Below, one piece after another: positions 8,601-16,944 of a stretch of 32,558 bases of DNA. The stretch comes from Actinomycetes bacterium (GTDB taxonomy: Bacteria; Actinomycetota; Acidimicrobiia; Acidimicrobiales; UBA8190), in assembly GCA_021798135.1 (NCBI GenBank), contig JAJZYI010000002.1, forward strand, positions 1 to 32,558. Direction: 5' to 3'. Position 1 is the stretch's first letter. Each line of letters begins with the position of its first letter. The position numbers were made by a program, and so were the translations under genes. The notes under the pieces are model-generated. The model made no database searches, was not told the DNA's origin, and saw only the letters and a list, made by a program, of their open reading frames with translations.

Positions 8601-10021
8601 GGGCGGGCGACGACGATCCCGAGCAGCGTGCAGGCCACGGCCGTCGCCCCCACGGGCACCACCAGGCGGCGCGCCGCGGCCCGCGGCGCCAGCCGCCGGG
8701 CGGGGAGCTCGACCAGGTAGCGGCTCGCCAGCGCGGCGCCCACCGTCGCCGCGGCCTGGACGGCGCCGAGCCCGGCGCCCGACAGCCCGGTGGTCCGCGG
8801 CGTCAGCAGGACGATCAGCGGCCAGTGCCACAGGTACACCGCGTAGGAGATCCGGCCCAGGGCGACCGCGGGTGCAGACGCGAGCAGGCGGGTGGCGGGT
8901 GCGGCCGGGGAGCCGACGGCCGACCAGATCAGCGCCGCGGCGGCGAAGCTCACGGCGACGAGACCGCCGCGCAGCACCCAGGGAGCGCCGATGCCGGGAG
9001 CCGTCGCGGCGAAGGCCAGGATCCCCGCCAGCCCGACGACGCCGGCGGCGCCCCGGACCGGAGCGACGAGCGCCGTTCGGGGACGCGCCGCGAGGGGCCG
9101 GGCCGCCCGGTCGGAGCGGTCGCTCCTGCCGGACGCGGCAGCCCGGCCGGACCGGCCGGCGATCGGCGCGGCGAGCGCCAGCCCGGCTCCCACCAGGAGC
9201 TCGAAGGCCCGGCTGCCGGTGTCGTAGTAGGTCGGCAGCGGGGCCACCCCGGCCACCGACATGGCGGCCATGGCGGCGGCGGACGCGACCGTGCCGACGA
9301 CGACGACACCCCACAGGCGTGACCTGCCGGCATCCCCGGCGCGCCCCGGACGGGCGACGGCGAGGACGACGAGCGGCCAGACCAGGTAGAACTGCTCCTC
9401 GACGGCCAGCGACCACGTGTGCAGCAGGGGCGACGGCGTGAAGATCTGGGCCACCTGCTGGGCGTGCGACTGGAGCGCCAGGTTCCAGTTCTGGACGTAG
9501 AAGAGCGTGGCGAGGCCGTCGGTGCGCAGCGCCGCCGGCGAGACCAGACGGGGATCCGTGGCAGCCAGCGCGGCCAGCACGAGCAGCAGCAGGCACAGCG
9601 CCGGGAGCAGGCGCCGGGCGCGGCGGGCCCAGAACCGCGCCACCCGCACCGTGCCGCAGCGGCCGGCCTCGTCGAGCAGCAGGCCCGTGATCAGGTAGCC
9701 GGACAGGACGAAGAACACGTCCACGCCGACGAAGCCGCCCGGGAGCCAGGTGGCACCGAGGTGGAACAGGACGACGAGGGCGATGGCGACACCGCGCATG
9801 CCGTCGAGCGCGCCGACGTGGGGGAGGGTGACGCCCTCGTCGGCGGCGGTTGCGGCGGCGGCGGGGGAGGCGGTGGCGGTCGCGGAGGCGGGGCGGCGGC
9901 CGCCGAGGACCTCGGCCAGCGCCGAGGCCACCATGTCGGGCGTGAACACGGCGGCCAGCGAGGAGGCGACGAGACCGCCGTCGGCCCGGCCGCCACCGAC
10001 CCGCTGCACGTCGTCGCCCAC
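8588..10021 (-). CDS. Acyltransferase 3 (OafA/YrhL-type) membrane protein
   Basis: LDGMRGVAIALVVLFHLG, GGFVGVDVFFVLSGYLIT, LLHTWSLAVEEQFYLVWPL; multiple TM segments. The N-terminal ~60 aa may be untranslated (start uncertain). Confidence 0.9.
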   Translation of the reverse strand: MGDDVQRVGGGRADGGLVASSLAAVFTPDMVASALAEVLGGRRPASATATASPAAAATAADEGVTLPHVGALDGMRGVAIALVVLFHLGATWLPGGFVGVDVFFVLSGYLITGLLLDEAGRCGTVRVARFWARRARRLLPALCLLLLVLAALAATDPRLVSPAALRTDGLATLFYVQNWNLALQSHAQQVAQIFTPSPLLHTWSLAVEEQFYLVWPLVVLAVARPGRAGDAGRSRLWGVVVVGTVASAAAMAAMSVAGVAPLPTYYDTGSRAFELLVGAGLALAAPIAGRSGRAAASGRSDRSDRAARPLAARPRTALVAPVRGAAGVVGLAGILAFAATAPGIGAPWVLRGGLVAVSFAAAALIWSAVGSPAAPATRLLASAPAVALGRISYAVYLWHWPLIVLLTPRTTGLSGAGLGAVQAAATVGAALASRYLVELPARRLAPRAAARRLVVPVGATAVACTLLGIVVARPPVP

Positions 10022-10172
10022 AGGCAGCCTGCTCGGCGTCGGTAGCGTCTTCGCCCCCTGCTCGTCGCGCTCGAGCCGCAGCTCGTGGCGGCAGCCCGGT
10101 CATCGGCGGGCCGGCCCGGTGGGGGAGCCGCCGCCGGCTCAGCCTAGTTCCCGGTGCCGGAACGGCGCACCG

Positions 10173-10751
10173 TCAGACGACGTGGACCACGTGGACCCGC
10201 ATCGGCTCCAGGCGGGCCCGGCCTCCCAGGGCCGGGAGCTCCAGGATCGCCGCGAGGCCGGCGACCGACCCGCCGGCCCGGCTCACCAGGCGGTGCGCGG
10301 CCGCCGCCGTGCCCCCGGTGGCGACCACGTCGTCGACGAGGAGGACGCGCTCTCCCGGACCGACGGCGTCACGGTGCATCTCGAGCGTCGCCGAGTCGTA
10401 CTCGAGCTCGTAGGCCTCGTGCAGGGTCGGCCCTGGCAGCTTGCCTGCCTTGCGCAGCGGGACGAAGCCGGCCCCGAGGGCCAGCGCGACCGGCGCGCCG
10501 AGGATGAAGCCCCGGGCCTCGATGCCGGCGACGAGGTCGACCGTCCCGCGGAACGGCTCGGCGAGCGCGGCCACCACCGAGCCGAACAGCTCGTGGTCGG
10601 CGAGGACGGGTGTGATGTCCTTGAACACCACGCCCGGGCTCGGGTAGTCGTGCACGTCGCGCACGGCGGCGGCGACGCGCTCGGCGGTGAGCACCGCGCC
10701 CGCGGTCGTGGCTGGGTCGGTGTGTCCCTGCGCTTCAGTGTGGCTGACCAC
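10173..10751 (-). CDS. apt: Adenine phosphoribosyltransferase
   Basis: FKDITPVLAD, GIEARGFILGAPVALALGAGFVPLRKAGKLP and PRPP motif VLLVDDVVATGGTAAAA. Confidence 0.95.
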   Translation of the reverse strand: MVSHTEAQGHTDPATTAGAVLTAERVAAAVRDVHDYPSPGVVFKDITPVLADHELFGSVVAALAEPFRGTVDLVAGIEARGFILGAPVALALGAGFVPLRKAGKLPGPTLHEAYELEYDSATLEMHRDAVGPGERVLLVDDVVATGGTAAAAHRLVSRAGGSVAGLAAILELPALGGRARLEPMRVHVVHVV

Positions 10752-10871
10752 GATGCGAGCTGCTCCTCTCCGTACCGGCCGTCATGTGCGACGGGCCGCT
10801 CCCGGGGACCCGATCATGCCAGGGCAGGCCCCCGATCGTGGCGGTCCCGTCGCGCGCCGCACGACCGCGGT

Positions 10872-10911
10872 GGCGTGGGCGGCGTGGAGGGGAGGGCACG
10901 CCGCCCACGCC
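10872..10911 (-). terminator. 15-bp perfect inverted repeat just downstream of HtrA-like gene
   Basis: GGCGTGGGCGGCGTG-gaggggaggg-CACGCCGCCCACGCC; 5 nt from the stop codon at 10917-10919; no U tract. Confidence 0.65.
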
Positions 10912-10916
10912 GGCCG

Positions 10917-12596
10917 TCACTGCGGCGGTCCCTGGGCCAGCGCGACCGTCGCGGTGTGCTGGTTGCCGGACGGTCCGTCCCAGGTGATCCTGACGCGGTC
11001 ACCCGGGTGGTAGGCGATGAGGGCGTCGGTGAGGTCGGTGGCGGAGGTGATGGTCTTGCCGTTCACGCCGGTGATCACGTCCCCCTGGGCCAAGCCGGCC
11101 TGGGCTGCCGGCGAACCGGGGACCGTGCCGTCGACGACGGCACCGGCCGTGCTGCTGCCGCCGCCGATGCCGCCGAACCCGCCGATGCCGAGGCCGCCGC
11201 CGTTCGACGCCGTCGACACCTCGACGCCCAGGAACGCCGTGGCGCCGATGTGCACGGTGGACGAGGCCTTGCCCTGCTCGATCTGGCGGGCGACGCTGAG
11301 CACCTCGTTGGAGGGGATGGAGTAGCCCTGGTTGCCCCCGCCCTGGAACTGGAACCCGGCCGATGCCGCCGTGTCCATGCCGATCACCTTGCCGGCCGTC
11401 GTGACGAGCGGACCGCCGGAGTCACCGGGCTGGATGTCGGCGTTGGTCTCGATCAGCCCCGACAGCTGCTCGCTCGTCCCGTCGGCGGCGTCGCTGGCCG
11501 TGATCGACTGGTTCAAGGCGGTGATGGTGCCGCCAGCGAAGCTCGGGGTGCCGCCGACGCCCCCGGCGTTGCCGATGGCGACCACCGACGTGCCGACGAC
11601 CGCCTTGGAGGAGTCGCCGAAGGTCACCGTCTTGAGGTTGGAGGCGCCCTGCATCTGCAGCACGGCGATGTCGCGCGAGTGGTCGTAGCCGACCACGGTG
11701 GCGCTGTAGGTGCGGCCGTTGCCGACGTCGTAGACCTTGATGCTGGTGGCCTGGTTGATCACGTGGTTGTTGGTGATCACCTCACCGGTGGACGTGACCA
11801 CCATGCCGGTGCCGGCCGCGGCCGCCTGCTGGTAGCCGAGCGTGGTGTTGATGTCGACCAGGGCTGGGGTGACCTTGGCGGCGATGCTCGCGGGATCGCT
11901 CGGTCCCGTGGGCTGGGCGAACCCGCCCGACGGCAGGGGCGAGGTGACCGACGAGTTGTCCGACACGGGAGCCGTGGAGAAGGCGCTGCGGCCGATGGCG
12001 ATGCCGGCTCCGGCCGCCACCAGGACGGCCAGCGTGGTCCCCACGACGGCGCGGGTGCGCCGGGCCCGCGGCGACAGGGCCTTCGGCGGTGGTGCCCAGT
12101 GGGGACCGGGGTGCGACCACCAGGGGTTCCACGGGTTCGCGGGGCCGCCGGGGCCACCGGGGCCGCCCGGGCCACCGGGGCCACCGGGGCCGCCGTAGGC
12201 GTAGGGCCCAGGGCCGCCGTAGCCGAAGGGGTAGGCGCCGGGACCGGGGAGGCCGTAGCCTCCAGCACCGTGCTGAGGGGGCGAGGCCGCGTGGGCCCCC
12301 CACGTCCCCGGCGGCGCGGCGCCGGCCGGCGTGTCGGTCCACCGAGGCTCACCGGCGGTGCCGTCGTCCGCGGCCGGGTCGTCGTGGCCTGCGGCGGGCG
12401 CCCAGCCCGCCCACGGCGTCGCCGTGCCGGGCCCCACCGGGTACTGGGCGGTGGCGGGCTGCTCGGTCGTCGGCGAGGGGTCGGCGTCGGTGCCCGGCGC
12501 AGAAGGCCCGTCGCCGGCCTGCGGTCCGGGTGCGCTCAGGTCCCGGGCGTCCCGGTCCTGGTCCTGGTCCTGGCTCCGGTCCTGGTCGTCCGTCAT
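10917..12596 (-). CDS. HtrA/DegP-type membrane-anchored serine protease with C-terminal PDZ
   Basis: Catalytic triad regions TNNHVI, HSRDIAVLQM and QPGDSGGPLV; PDZ AAQAGLAQGDVITGVNGKTI; N-terminal Pro/Gly-rich region then TM; AGGAGG upstream of ATG. Confidence 0.93.
   Translation of the reverse strand: MTDDQDRSQDQDQDRDARDLSAPGPQAGDGPSAPGTDADPSPTTEQPATAQYPVGPGTATPWAGWAPAAGHDDPAADDGTAGEPRWTDTPAGAAPPGTWGAHAASPPQHGAGGYGLPGPGAYPFGYGGPGPYAYGGPGGPGGPGGPGGPGGPANPWNPWWSHPGPHWAPPPKALSPRARRTRAVVGTTLAVLVAAGAGIAIGRSAFSTAPVSDNSSVTSPLPSGGFAQPTGPSDPASIAAKVTPALVDINTTLGYQQAAAAGTGMVVTSTGEVITNNHVINQATSIKVYDVGNGRTYSATVVGYDHSRDIAVLQMQGASNLKTVTFGDSSKAVVGTSVVAIGNAGGVGGTPSFAGGTITALNQSITASDAADGTSEQLSGLIETNADIQPGDSGGPLVTTAGKVIGMDTAASAGFQFQGGGNQGYSIPSNEVLSVARQIEQGKASSTVHIGATAFLGVEVSTASNGGGLGIGGFGGIGGGSSTAGAVVDGTVPGSPAAQAGLAQGDVITGVNGKTITSATDLTDALIAYHPGDRVRITWDGPSGNQHTATVALAQGPPQ
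12141..12194 (-). repeat. Six 9-bp units encoding collagen-like Gly-Gly-Pro repeats in the HtrA N-terminal region
   Basis: ggggccRcc-type unit x6 (one unit begins cgggcc); encodes GGPGGPGGPGGPGGPGGP on minus strand. Confidence 0.85.
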
Positions 12597-12794
12597 CGTT
12601 CCTCCTCGACCACGTCGGCTCGGTCAAGTCCTGGTGGGCCAACGGTCCGCTGCCTGGTGTCGGCACCAACGACAACCAGTAGATCGGGTGAACCTGTGAA
12701 TCTCCTTTATCGGCTCTGTGGGTCTCGTGAGGCCGGGACGGGCGGCCGAGACGGATCCGCCACGCGGGGCTCGCCGGCAGGCCATCATCTTGAG

Positions 12795-13406
12795 GTGCCT
12801 GCTCACCCTCCGCTCGAACCCGCCACCCCGGGGGCGTCGCCGCCGGTGGCGAGGGGTCGGCTCCTCGTCGCCTCCCCGCAGCTGAGCGACCCGAACTTCG
12901 ATCGCAGCGTCGTCCTCGTCCTCGAGCACGGCGACGACGGCACGCTCGGGCTCGTCCTGAACCGGCCGACGGCCACACCGGTGGCCGACGTCCTCGCGCC
13001 GTGGGCGGGTGCCGCCGACCAGGCCCCTCCGGCGGTCATCTTCGAGGGCGGGCCGGTGTCTCCCGACGTGGCCGTCGGCCTGGCAGGCGCCAGCGCCGGC
13101 GGGACCGCTGGCGACGGTGACGCCTGGCACCCGGTGGTGGGCGACGTGGGCCTGGTGGACCTGTCGGCCGGCCCGGCCGGTCGTGCCGGAGCCCCTTTGG
13201 CCGTGCGCGTCTTCGCCGGGTACGCCGGCTGGGGACCGGGCCAGCTCGACGGCGAGCTGGCGGAGGGGGCGTGGTTCGTGGTCGACGCCCAGGCGTCGGA
13301 CCTCGTCGCCGGCGAGCCGGCCGACCTGTGGCGCGCCGTGCTGCGCAGGCAGCCGGGCGCGCTCCGGATCCTGGCGTCGTACCCGGCCGACCCGGCCGCC
13401 AACTGA
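12795..13406 (+). CDS. YqgE/AlgH family protein (UPF0301)
   Basis: GRLLVASPQLSDPNFDRSVVLVLEHGDDGTLGLVLNRPT, FEGGPV, VRVFAGYAGWGPGQLDGELAEGAWFVVDA. Start could also be 12846. Confidence 0.92.
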   Translation: MPAHPPLEPATPGASPPVARGRLLVASPQLSDPNFDRSVVLVLEHGDDGTLGLVLNRPTATPVADVLAPWAGAADQAPPAVIFEGGPVSPDVAVGLAGASAGGTAGDGDAWHPVVGDVGLVDLSAGPAGRAGAPLAVRVFAGYAGWGPGQLDGELAEGAWFVVDAQASDLVAGEPADLWRAVLRRQPGALRILASYPADPAAN

Positions 13407-13490
13407 ACGCCGGGCGCCCGGTGCCGGCCGGGCCGATCGTCCTGGTGCGCCGCCGGGTCACGTGGCTGCGCCTGGCGGCACGCCCGGCCG

Positions 13491-13496
13491 TAACAT
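13491..13496 (+). promoter_or_regulatory. Candidate -10 element TAACAT, 7 nt before a GTG
   Basis: TAACAT-cgcggct-GTG(13504). Confidence 0.4.
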
Positions 13497-13503
13497 CGCG
13501 GCT

Positions 13504-13557
13504 GTGCCGGCAGCGAAGACGGTGCGGCAGGTTGCTCGCGTGCCGAGGTGGTCGTGA
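13504..13557 (+). CDS. Candidate 17-aa leader ORF upstream of and overlapping the GNAT gene
   Basis: GTG CCG GCA ... TCG TGA = MPAAKTVRQVARVPRWS; its TGA overlaps a GNAT in-frame GTG at 13554 (GTGA). Confidence 0.3.
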   Translation: MPAAKTVRQVARVPRWS

Positions 13558-14201
13558 CCTGCGCGGGCCGATGGGAGGCCGAGGACGGCGGGCCGGCCGT
13601 CCGGCTCGCCGGGAGCGCTGACGTCCGCCGGCTCGTGGCCGTGCTGGTCCGGGCGTTCGAGGACGACCCCGTCGCCGGCTACCTGTTCCCTGGGGCCCGC
13701 TCTCGGGCACGCGGCCTCCGCCGGTTCTTCGGCACGCAGGTCCAGACGATGATCGCCGGGGCCGGCGAGGTCTGGACCACCCCGGAGGTCGCCGGGGGGG
13801 CGCTGTGGGCACGGCCGGGCACGCCGCGGCAGGCGACCCTGCGTGATGCGATGCGGCTCGCTCCGGTGCTCTGGGAGGTCGTGCTCGGCGGCCGGGCGTC
13901 GGCGGGGTTCCGCCTGCTCGCCGACGTCGAACGGGCGCGACCGACCCAGCCGCACTGGTACCTCGCCACGCTGGGGACGGATCCGTCCCGGCAGGGCCGT
14001 GGCATCGGGTCGGCCCTGCTCAGGCGCGTGCTGCGGACCGCCGACGAGGACCAGGTGCCGGCGTACCTGGAGTCGTCGAAGCAGCGCAACGTCCCCTTCT
14101 ACGCGCGCCACGGGTTCGAGGTGACCGGCGAGATCCGGTCGGAGGAGGGTGCGGTGACCCTGTGGCCGATGTGGCGGGCGCCCCGACCGCCGGGTCCTTG
14201 A
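13548..14201 (+). CDS. GNAT family N-acetyltransferase
   Basis: HWYLATLGTDPSRQGRGIGSALLRRVL acetyl-CoA motif; YARHGFEVTGE. Start may be 13554. Confidence 0.9.
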   Translation: MVVTCAGRWEAEDGGPAVRLAGSADVRRLVAVLVRAFEDDPVAGYLFPGARSRARGLRRFFGTQVQTMIAGAGEVWTTPEVAGGALWARPGTPRQATLRDAMRLAPVLWEVVLGGRASAGFRLLADVERARPTQPHWYLATLGTDPSRQGRGIGSALLRRVLRTADEDQVPAYLESSKQRNVPFYARHGFEVTGEIRSEEGAVTLWPMWRAPRPPGP

Positions 14202-14219
14202 CAGCCGGCCTTGCCCTCG

Positions 14220-15191
14220 TCAGCCGTTCGGAACGCCCAGCACGCGTAGCGAACCCTCGGCCTTGGCGACCGCCTCGGGCTCGATGGGGCGGAGGCCGGA
14301 GGGAAGCGGGTCGGCGACGCGGGCCAGCCGCCGGATCGTGTCGATCACGGCCCGGGTGGGCGCGGCTGGGAGCCCGCGGCTCCGTTCGGCGAGACCCACG
14401 GTGCGCGGCGGCATGCCGTCGATCGGCAGCGACCGGAAGCTCGGACGCAGGTGCGCCGGGACGGCACTGGCCGGCAGGATGGCCGGGCCGTAGCCCTCGA
14501 AGACCAGGGAGGCGATCAGGCGCACGCCGTCGAGCTCCGCTCGTGGCCGGAGCGTCACGTCGGCACGGCGCAGCGCAGCGTCGATCTCGGAGCGGAACGG
14601 CGTGCCAACCGCCGGCAGGAGCAGGTCGAGCGCCCCGAGCTGGTCGATCGGCACCTCGGTGAGCCCCGGGTAGGGATCCTGGTCAGCGGGGACGACGAGC
14701 ACGACGTCCTCCTCGAGCAGGGGCTCGAAGCTCAGCTCGCGCGACGGCACGGGCGCGCTGAGCAGGGCGAGGTCGAGCCGTCCGCCGCTGAGCGCCGGTT
14801 CGAGCACGGTGGTGGCACCTTCCGAGACGACCAGGCGCAGCTTGGGATGGCGCTCCGACAGGTCCGACAGGAGCATCGGCACGATCCACCGGGCGACCGT
14901 CCCGATCATCCCGCAGCGCACCGTGCCTGCGACCTCCTGGCGCAGCGCGCCGATGTCGGCCGTGAGGGCCTCGACCTCGCCGAGCACCCGGTAGGCGCGG
15001 CTGACCACGATGTCGCCTTCGGTCGTCAAGCGGCCGCCTGGTCGCTCGATGAGCGTGGCGCCCAGCTCCCGCTCCAGGCGGGCGACGTGGGCCGAGACGT
15101 TGGACTGCACCGTGCCGATGGCGTCGGCGGCAGCCGAGAACGACCGGTGCTCGGCCACGGCGACGAGGGCTTGGAGGTGTCGGAGCTCCAT
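14220..15191 (-). CDS. LysR family transcriptional regulator
   Basis: N-terminal wHTH MELRHLQALVAVAEHRSFSAAADAIGTVQSNVSAHVARLERELGATLIER and substrate-binding domain. Confidence 0.95.
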   Translation of the reverse strand: MELRHLQALVAVAEHRSFSAAADAIGTVQSNVSAHVARLERELGATLIERPGGRLTTEGDIVVSRAYRVLGEVEALTADIGALRQEVAGTVRCGMIGTVARWIVPMLLSDLSERHPKLRLVVSEGATTVLEPALSGGRLDLALLSAPVPSRELSFEPLLEEDVVLVVPADQDPYPGLTEVPIDQLGALDLLLPAVGTPFRSEIDAALRRADVTLRPRAELDGVRLIASLVFEGYGPAILPASAVPAHLRPSFRSLPIDGMPPRTVGLAERSRGLPAAPTRAVIDTIRRLARVADPLPSGLRPIEPEAVAKAEGSLRVLGVPNG

Positions 15192-15200
15192 CGCTTTGAA

Positions 15201-15221
15201 CGATACCAGATATCGCTGATA
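15201..15221. promoter_or_regulatory. Overlapping inverted repeats upstream of lysR (candidate LTTR box)
   Basis: CGATA-ccaga-TATCG and TATC-gct-GATA; AT-richer than surroundings, 10-30 bp upstream of the lysR ATG. Confidence 0.35.
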
Positions 15222-15308
15222 CCTGTTTGACTGATCACCGGCCGAGGAGCAGAATGTCCTCAGACCACAGGGAGCTGGATCCCCCCCCTCCACTACCTGG
15301 CGAGTCAT

Positions 15309-15346
15309 GCGAAGGGACCGGACACCCCCCCCTCCGGTCCCTTCGC
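15309..15346. terminator. 14-bp perfect inverted repeat with C-rich 10-nt loop in a divergent intergenic region
   Basis: GCGAAGGGACCGGA-cacccccccc-TCCGGTCCCTTCGC; no U tract. Function uncertain. Confidence 0.5.
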
Positions 15347-15370
15347 CGCGTCCGGGGGACGGTCCGCCCG

Positions 15371-15406
15371 CGGCCAGCTCGGCCAGCTCGGCCAGCTCGG
15401 CCAGCG
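15371..15406. repeat. Four tandem 9-bp units (cggccagct), last unit with one mismatch, intergenic
   Basis: cggccagct x3 + cggccagcg. Confidence 0.85.
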
Positions 15407-15447
15407 GGCGGCCGCCCACCGGGTCCACGGCCCGGCGGACTCGGCGG

Positions 15448-15453
15448 TAACGT
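15448..15453 (+). promoter_or_regulatory. Candidate -10 element TAACGT, 8 nt before ATG of HAD/PlsC gene
   Basis: TAACGT-cacgtggc-ATG; same arrangement as the SDR gene. Confidence 0.45.
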
Positions 15454-15461
15454 CACGTGGC

Positions 15462-16916
15462 ATGGCGACGGCGAGCTCCGGGGCGGCACGCGGCACGGCT
15501 GGCGGGCGGCGGCGCGCCCGACCGGTGGGAGCGGTCTTCGTCGACCTGGACCGCACGCTCCTGTCCGGGGCGAGCGGGCTCGTCCTGAGTGCCGCCCTTC
15601 GGGCCGAGGGGCTGCTCGACGGGCGGCCCCGCCTCCCCGGCGAGCGGCTGCTGTACGGCGTCTACGACGCCGTGGGCGAGAGCGTGCCGTTCATGGCGAT
15701 GGTCCGCGCCGCCGTGCGCTTCGTCCGAGGCTGGCCGGTCGAGTCGGTCCGGCGGGCCGGCGAGCTCGCCGCACCCGAGCTGCTGGACCTGCTCCAGCCG
15801 TACGCACCGGGTGTGCTGGCCGAGCATCGCGCCGCTGGCCGCCGCATCGTGCTGGCGACGACGTCGCCGGTCGACCTGGTGGAGCCGTTCGCCCGGCTGA
15901 TCGGGTTGGACGACGTCATCGCCACCCGCTACGAGCAGTCGGGCGGCCGGTACACCGGGCGGATCGAAGGCAGCTTCGTCTGGGGGGTGGGCAAGCTGGC
16001 CGCGGTGCGCGAGCGGGCTGCCACGCAGGGGTACGACCTGGCGGAGAGCCACGCGTACTCCGACAGTGTCTTCGACGTGCCGCTCCTCGGCAGCGTCGGC
16101 CACGCCCACGCCGTGCAGCCCGACCTCCGCCTCCGGCTGGTGGCCACGATGGCGCGCTGGCCGATCGAGCACTGGGACCGGCCGGCGGGCGTGCCCGGGC
16201 TGGCCGGGCTCGAGACCTACCACCTCCTCCGACCTTTCGTGCGTCCCGAGGCGTTCCCGTACGCGCGCTTCGACGTCCAAGGCGTCGAGAACGTGCCTGC
16301 TCGCGGGCCGGTGCTGCTGGCGTCGAACCACCGCAGCTACTTCGACGTGGTCGCCCTGGCGATCGTGGCGGCGCGGATCGGCCGGCCCGTCCGCTTCCTC
16401 GGCAAGCGCGAGCTGTTCGACGCCCCGGGGCTGGGCTGGCTGGCACGAGCGCTGGGCGGCATCCCCGTGGACCGCGACGACGACCCGGCCCGCGCCCTGG
16501 CCGCCGCACGCCAGGCGCTGCAGGCCGGCGAGCCGGTGATGATCATGCCGCAGGGCACCATCCCGCGTGGCAGGGCGTTCTTCGAGCCCGCGCTGCGCGG
16601 CAAGACGGGCTGCGCGCGGCTGGCAGCCATGACCGGCGCACCCGTGGTCCCGATCGGGCTCTGGGGCACCGAGGCGGTGTGGCCCCGAGCGGCGAAGCTG
16701 CCCACCGTCACGACGGTCGGAACCGGCCCGACGGTCCGGGTCCGGGTCGGCGACCCGCTCGACCTCGCTGCCGAGGCGGCGACGGACCCGGCGGCCGCGA
16801 CCGAGCGCCTGATGGCAGCGATCGTCGCGCTGCTCCCGCCCGAGGCGCTGGTGGAGCGGGAGCCGACCGCGGCGGAGATCGCACGGGCCACGCCGTCGAG
16901 CCGCCGCAGCCGATGA
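15462..16916 (+). CDS. HAD-IB phosphatase / 1-acyl-glycerol-3-phosphate acyltransferase (PlsC) fusion
   Basis: HAD motifs VDLDRTLLSG, GKLAAVRE, YSDSVFDVPLL; PlsC SNHRSYFD (HX4D) and MPQGTIPRG. Confidence 0.93.
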   Translation: MATASSGAARGTAGGRRRARPVGAVFVDLDRTLLSGASGLVLSAALRAEGLLDGRPRLPGERLLYGVYDAVGESVPFMAMVRAAVRFVRGWPVESVRRAGELAAPELLDLLQPYAPGVLAEHRAAGRRIVLATTSPVDLVEPFARLIGLDDVIATRYEQSGGRYTGRIEGSFVWGVGKLAAVRERAATQGYDLAESHAYSDSVFDVPLLGSVGHAHAVQPDLRLRLVATMARWPIEHWDRPAGVPGLAGLETYHLLRPFVRPEAFPYARFDVQGVENVPARGPVLLASNHRSYFDVVALAIVAARIGRPVRFLGKRELFDAPGLGWLARALGGIPVDRDDDPARALAAARQALQAGEPVMIMPQGTIPRGRAFFEPALRGKTGCARLAAMTGAPVVPIGLWGTEAVWPRAAKLPTVTTVGTGPTVRVRVGDPLDLAAEAATDPAAATERLMAAIVALLPPEALVEREPTAAEIARATPSSRRSR

Positions 16917-16944
16917 CCCGGCGCGGGCCCGCCTCGTCGCGCCG

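Noticed and set aside
12600-12682. SVKSWWANGPLPGVGTNDNQ* tail of ORF 12089..12682
   Set aside because: Looks less Arg-rich than other shadow frames but has no start codon nearby and lies in the 5' untranslated region of the HtrA gene.
15371-15406. Short tandem repeats (here and at 12141, 29161) considered as CRISPR-like
   Set aside because: Units are 9-15 bp with no spacers; simple tandem repeats.
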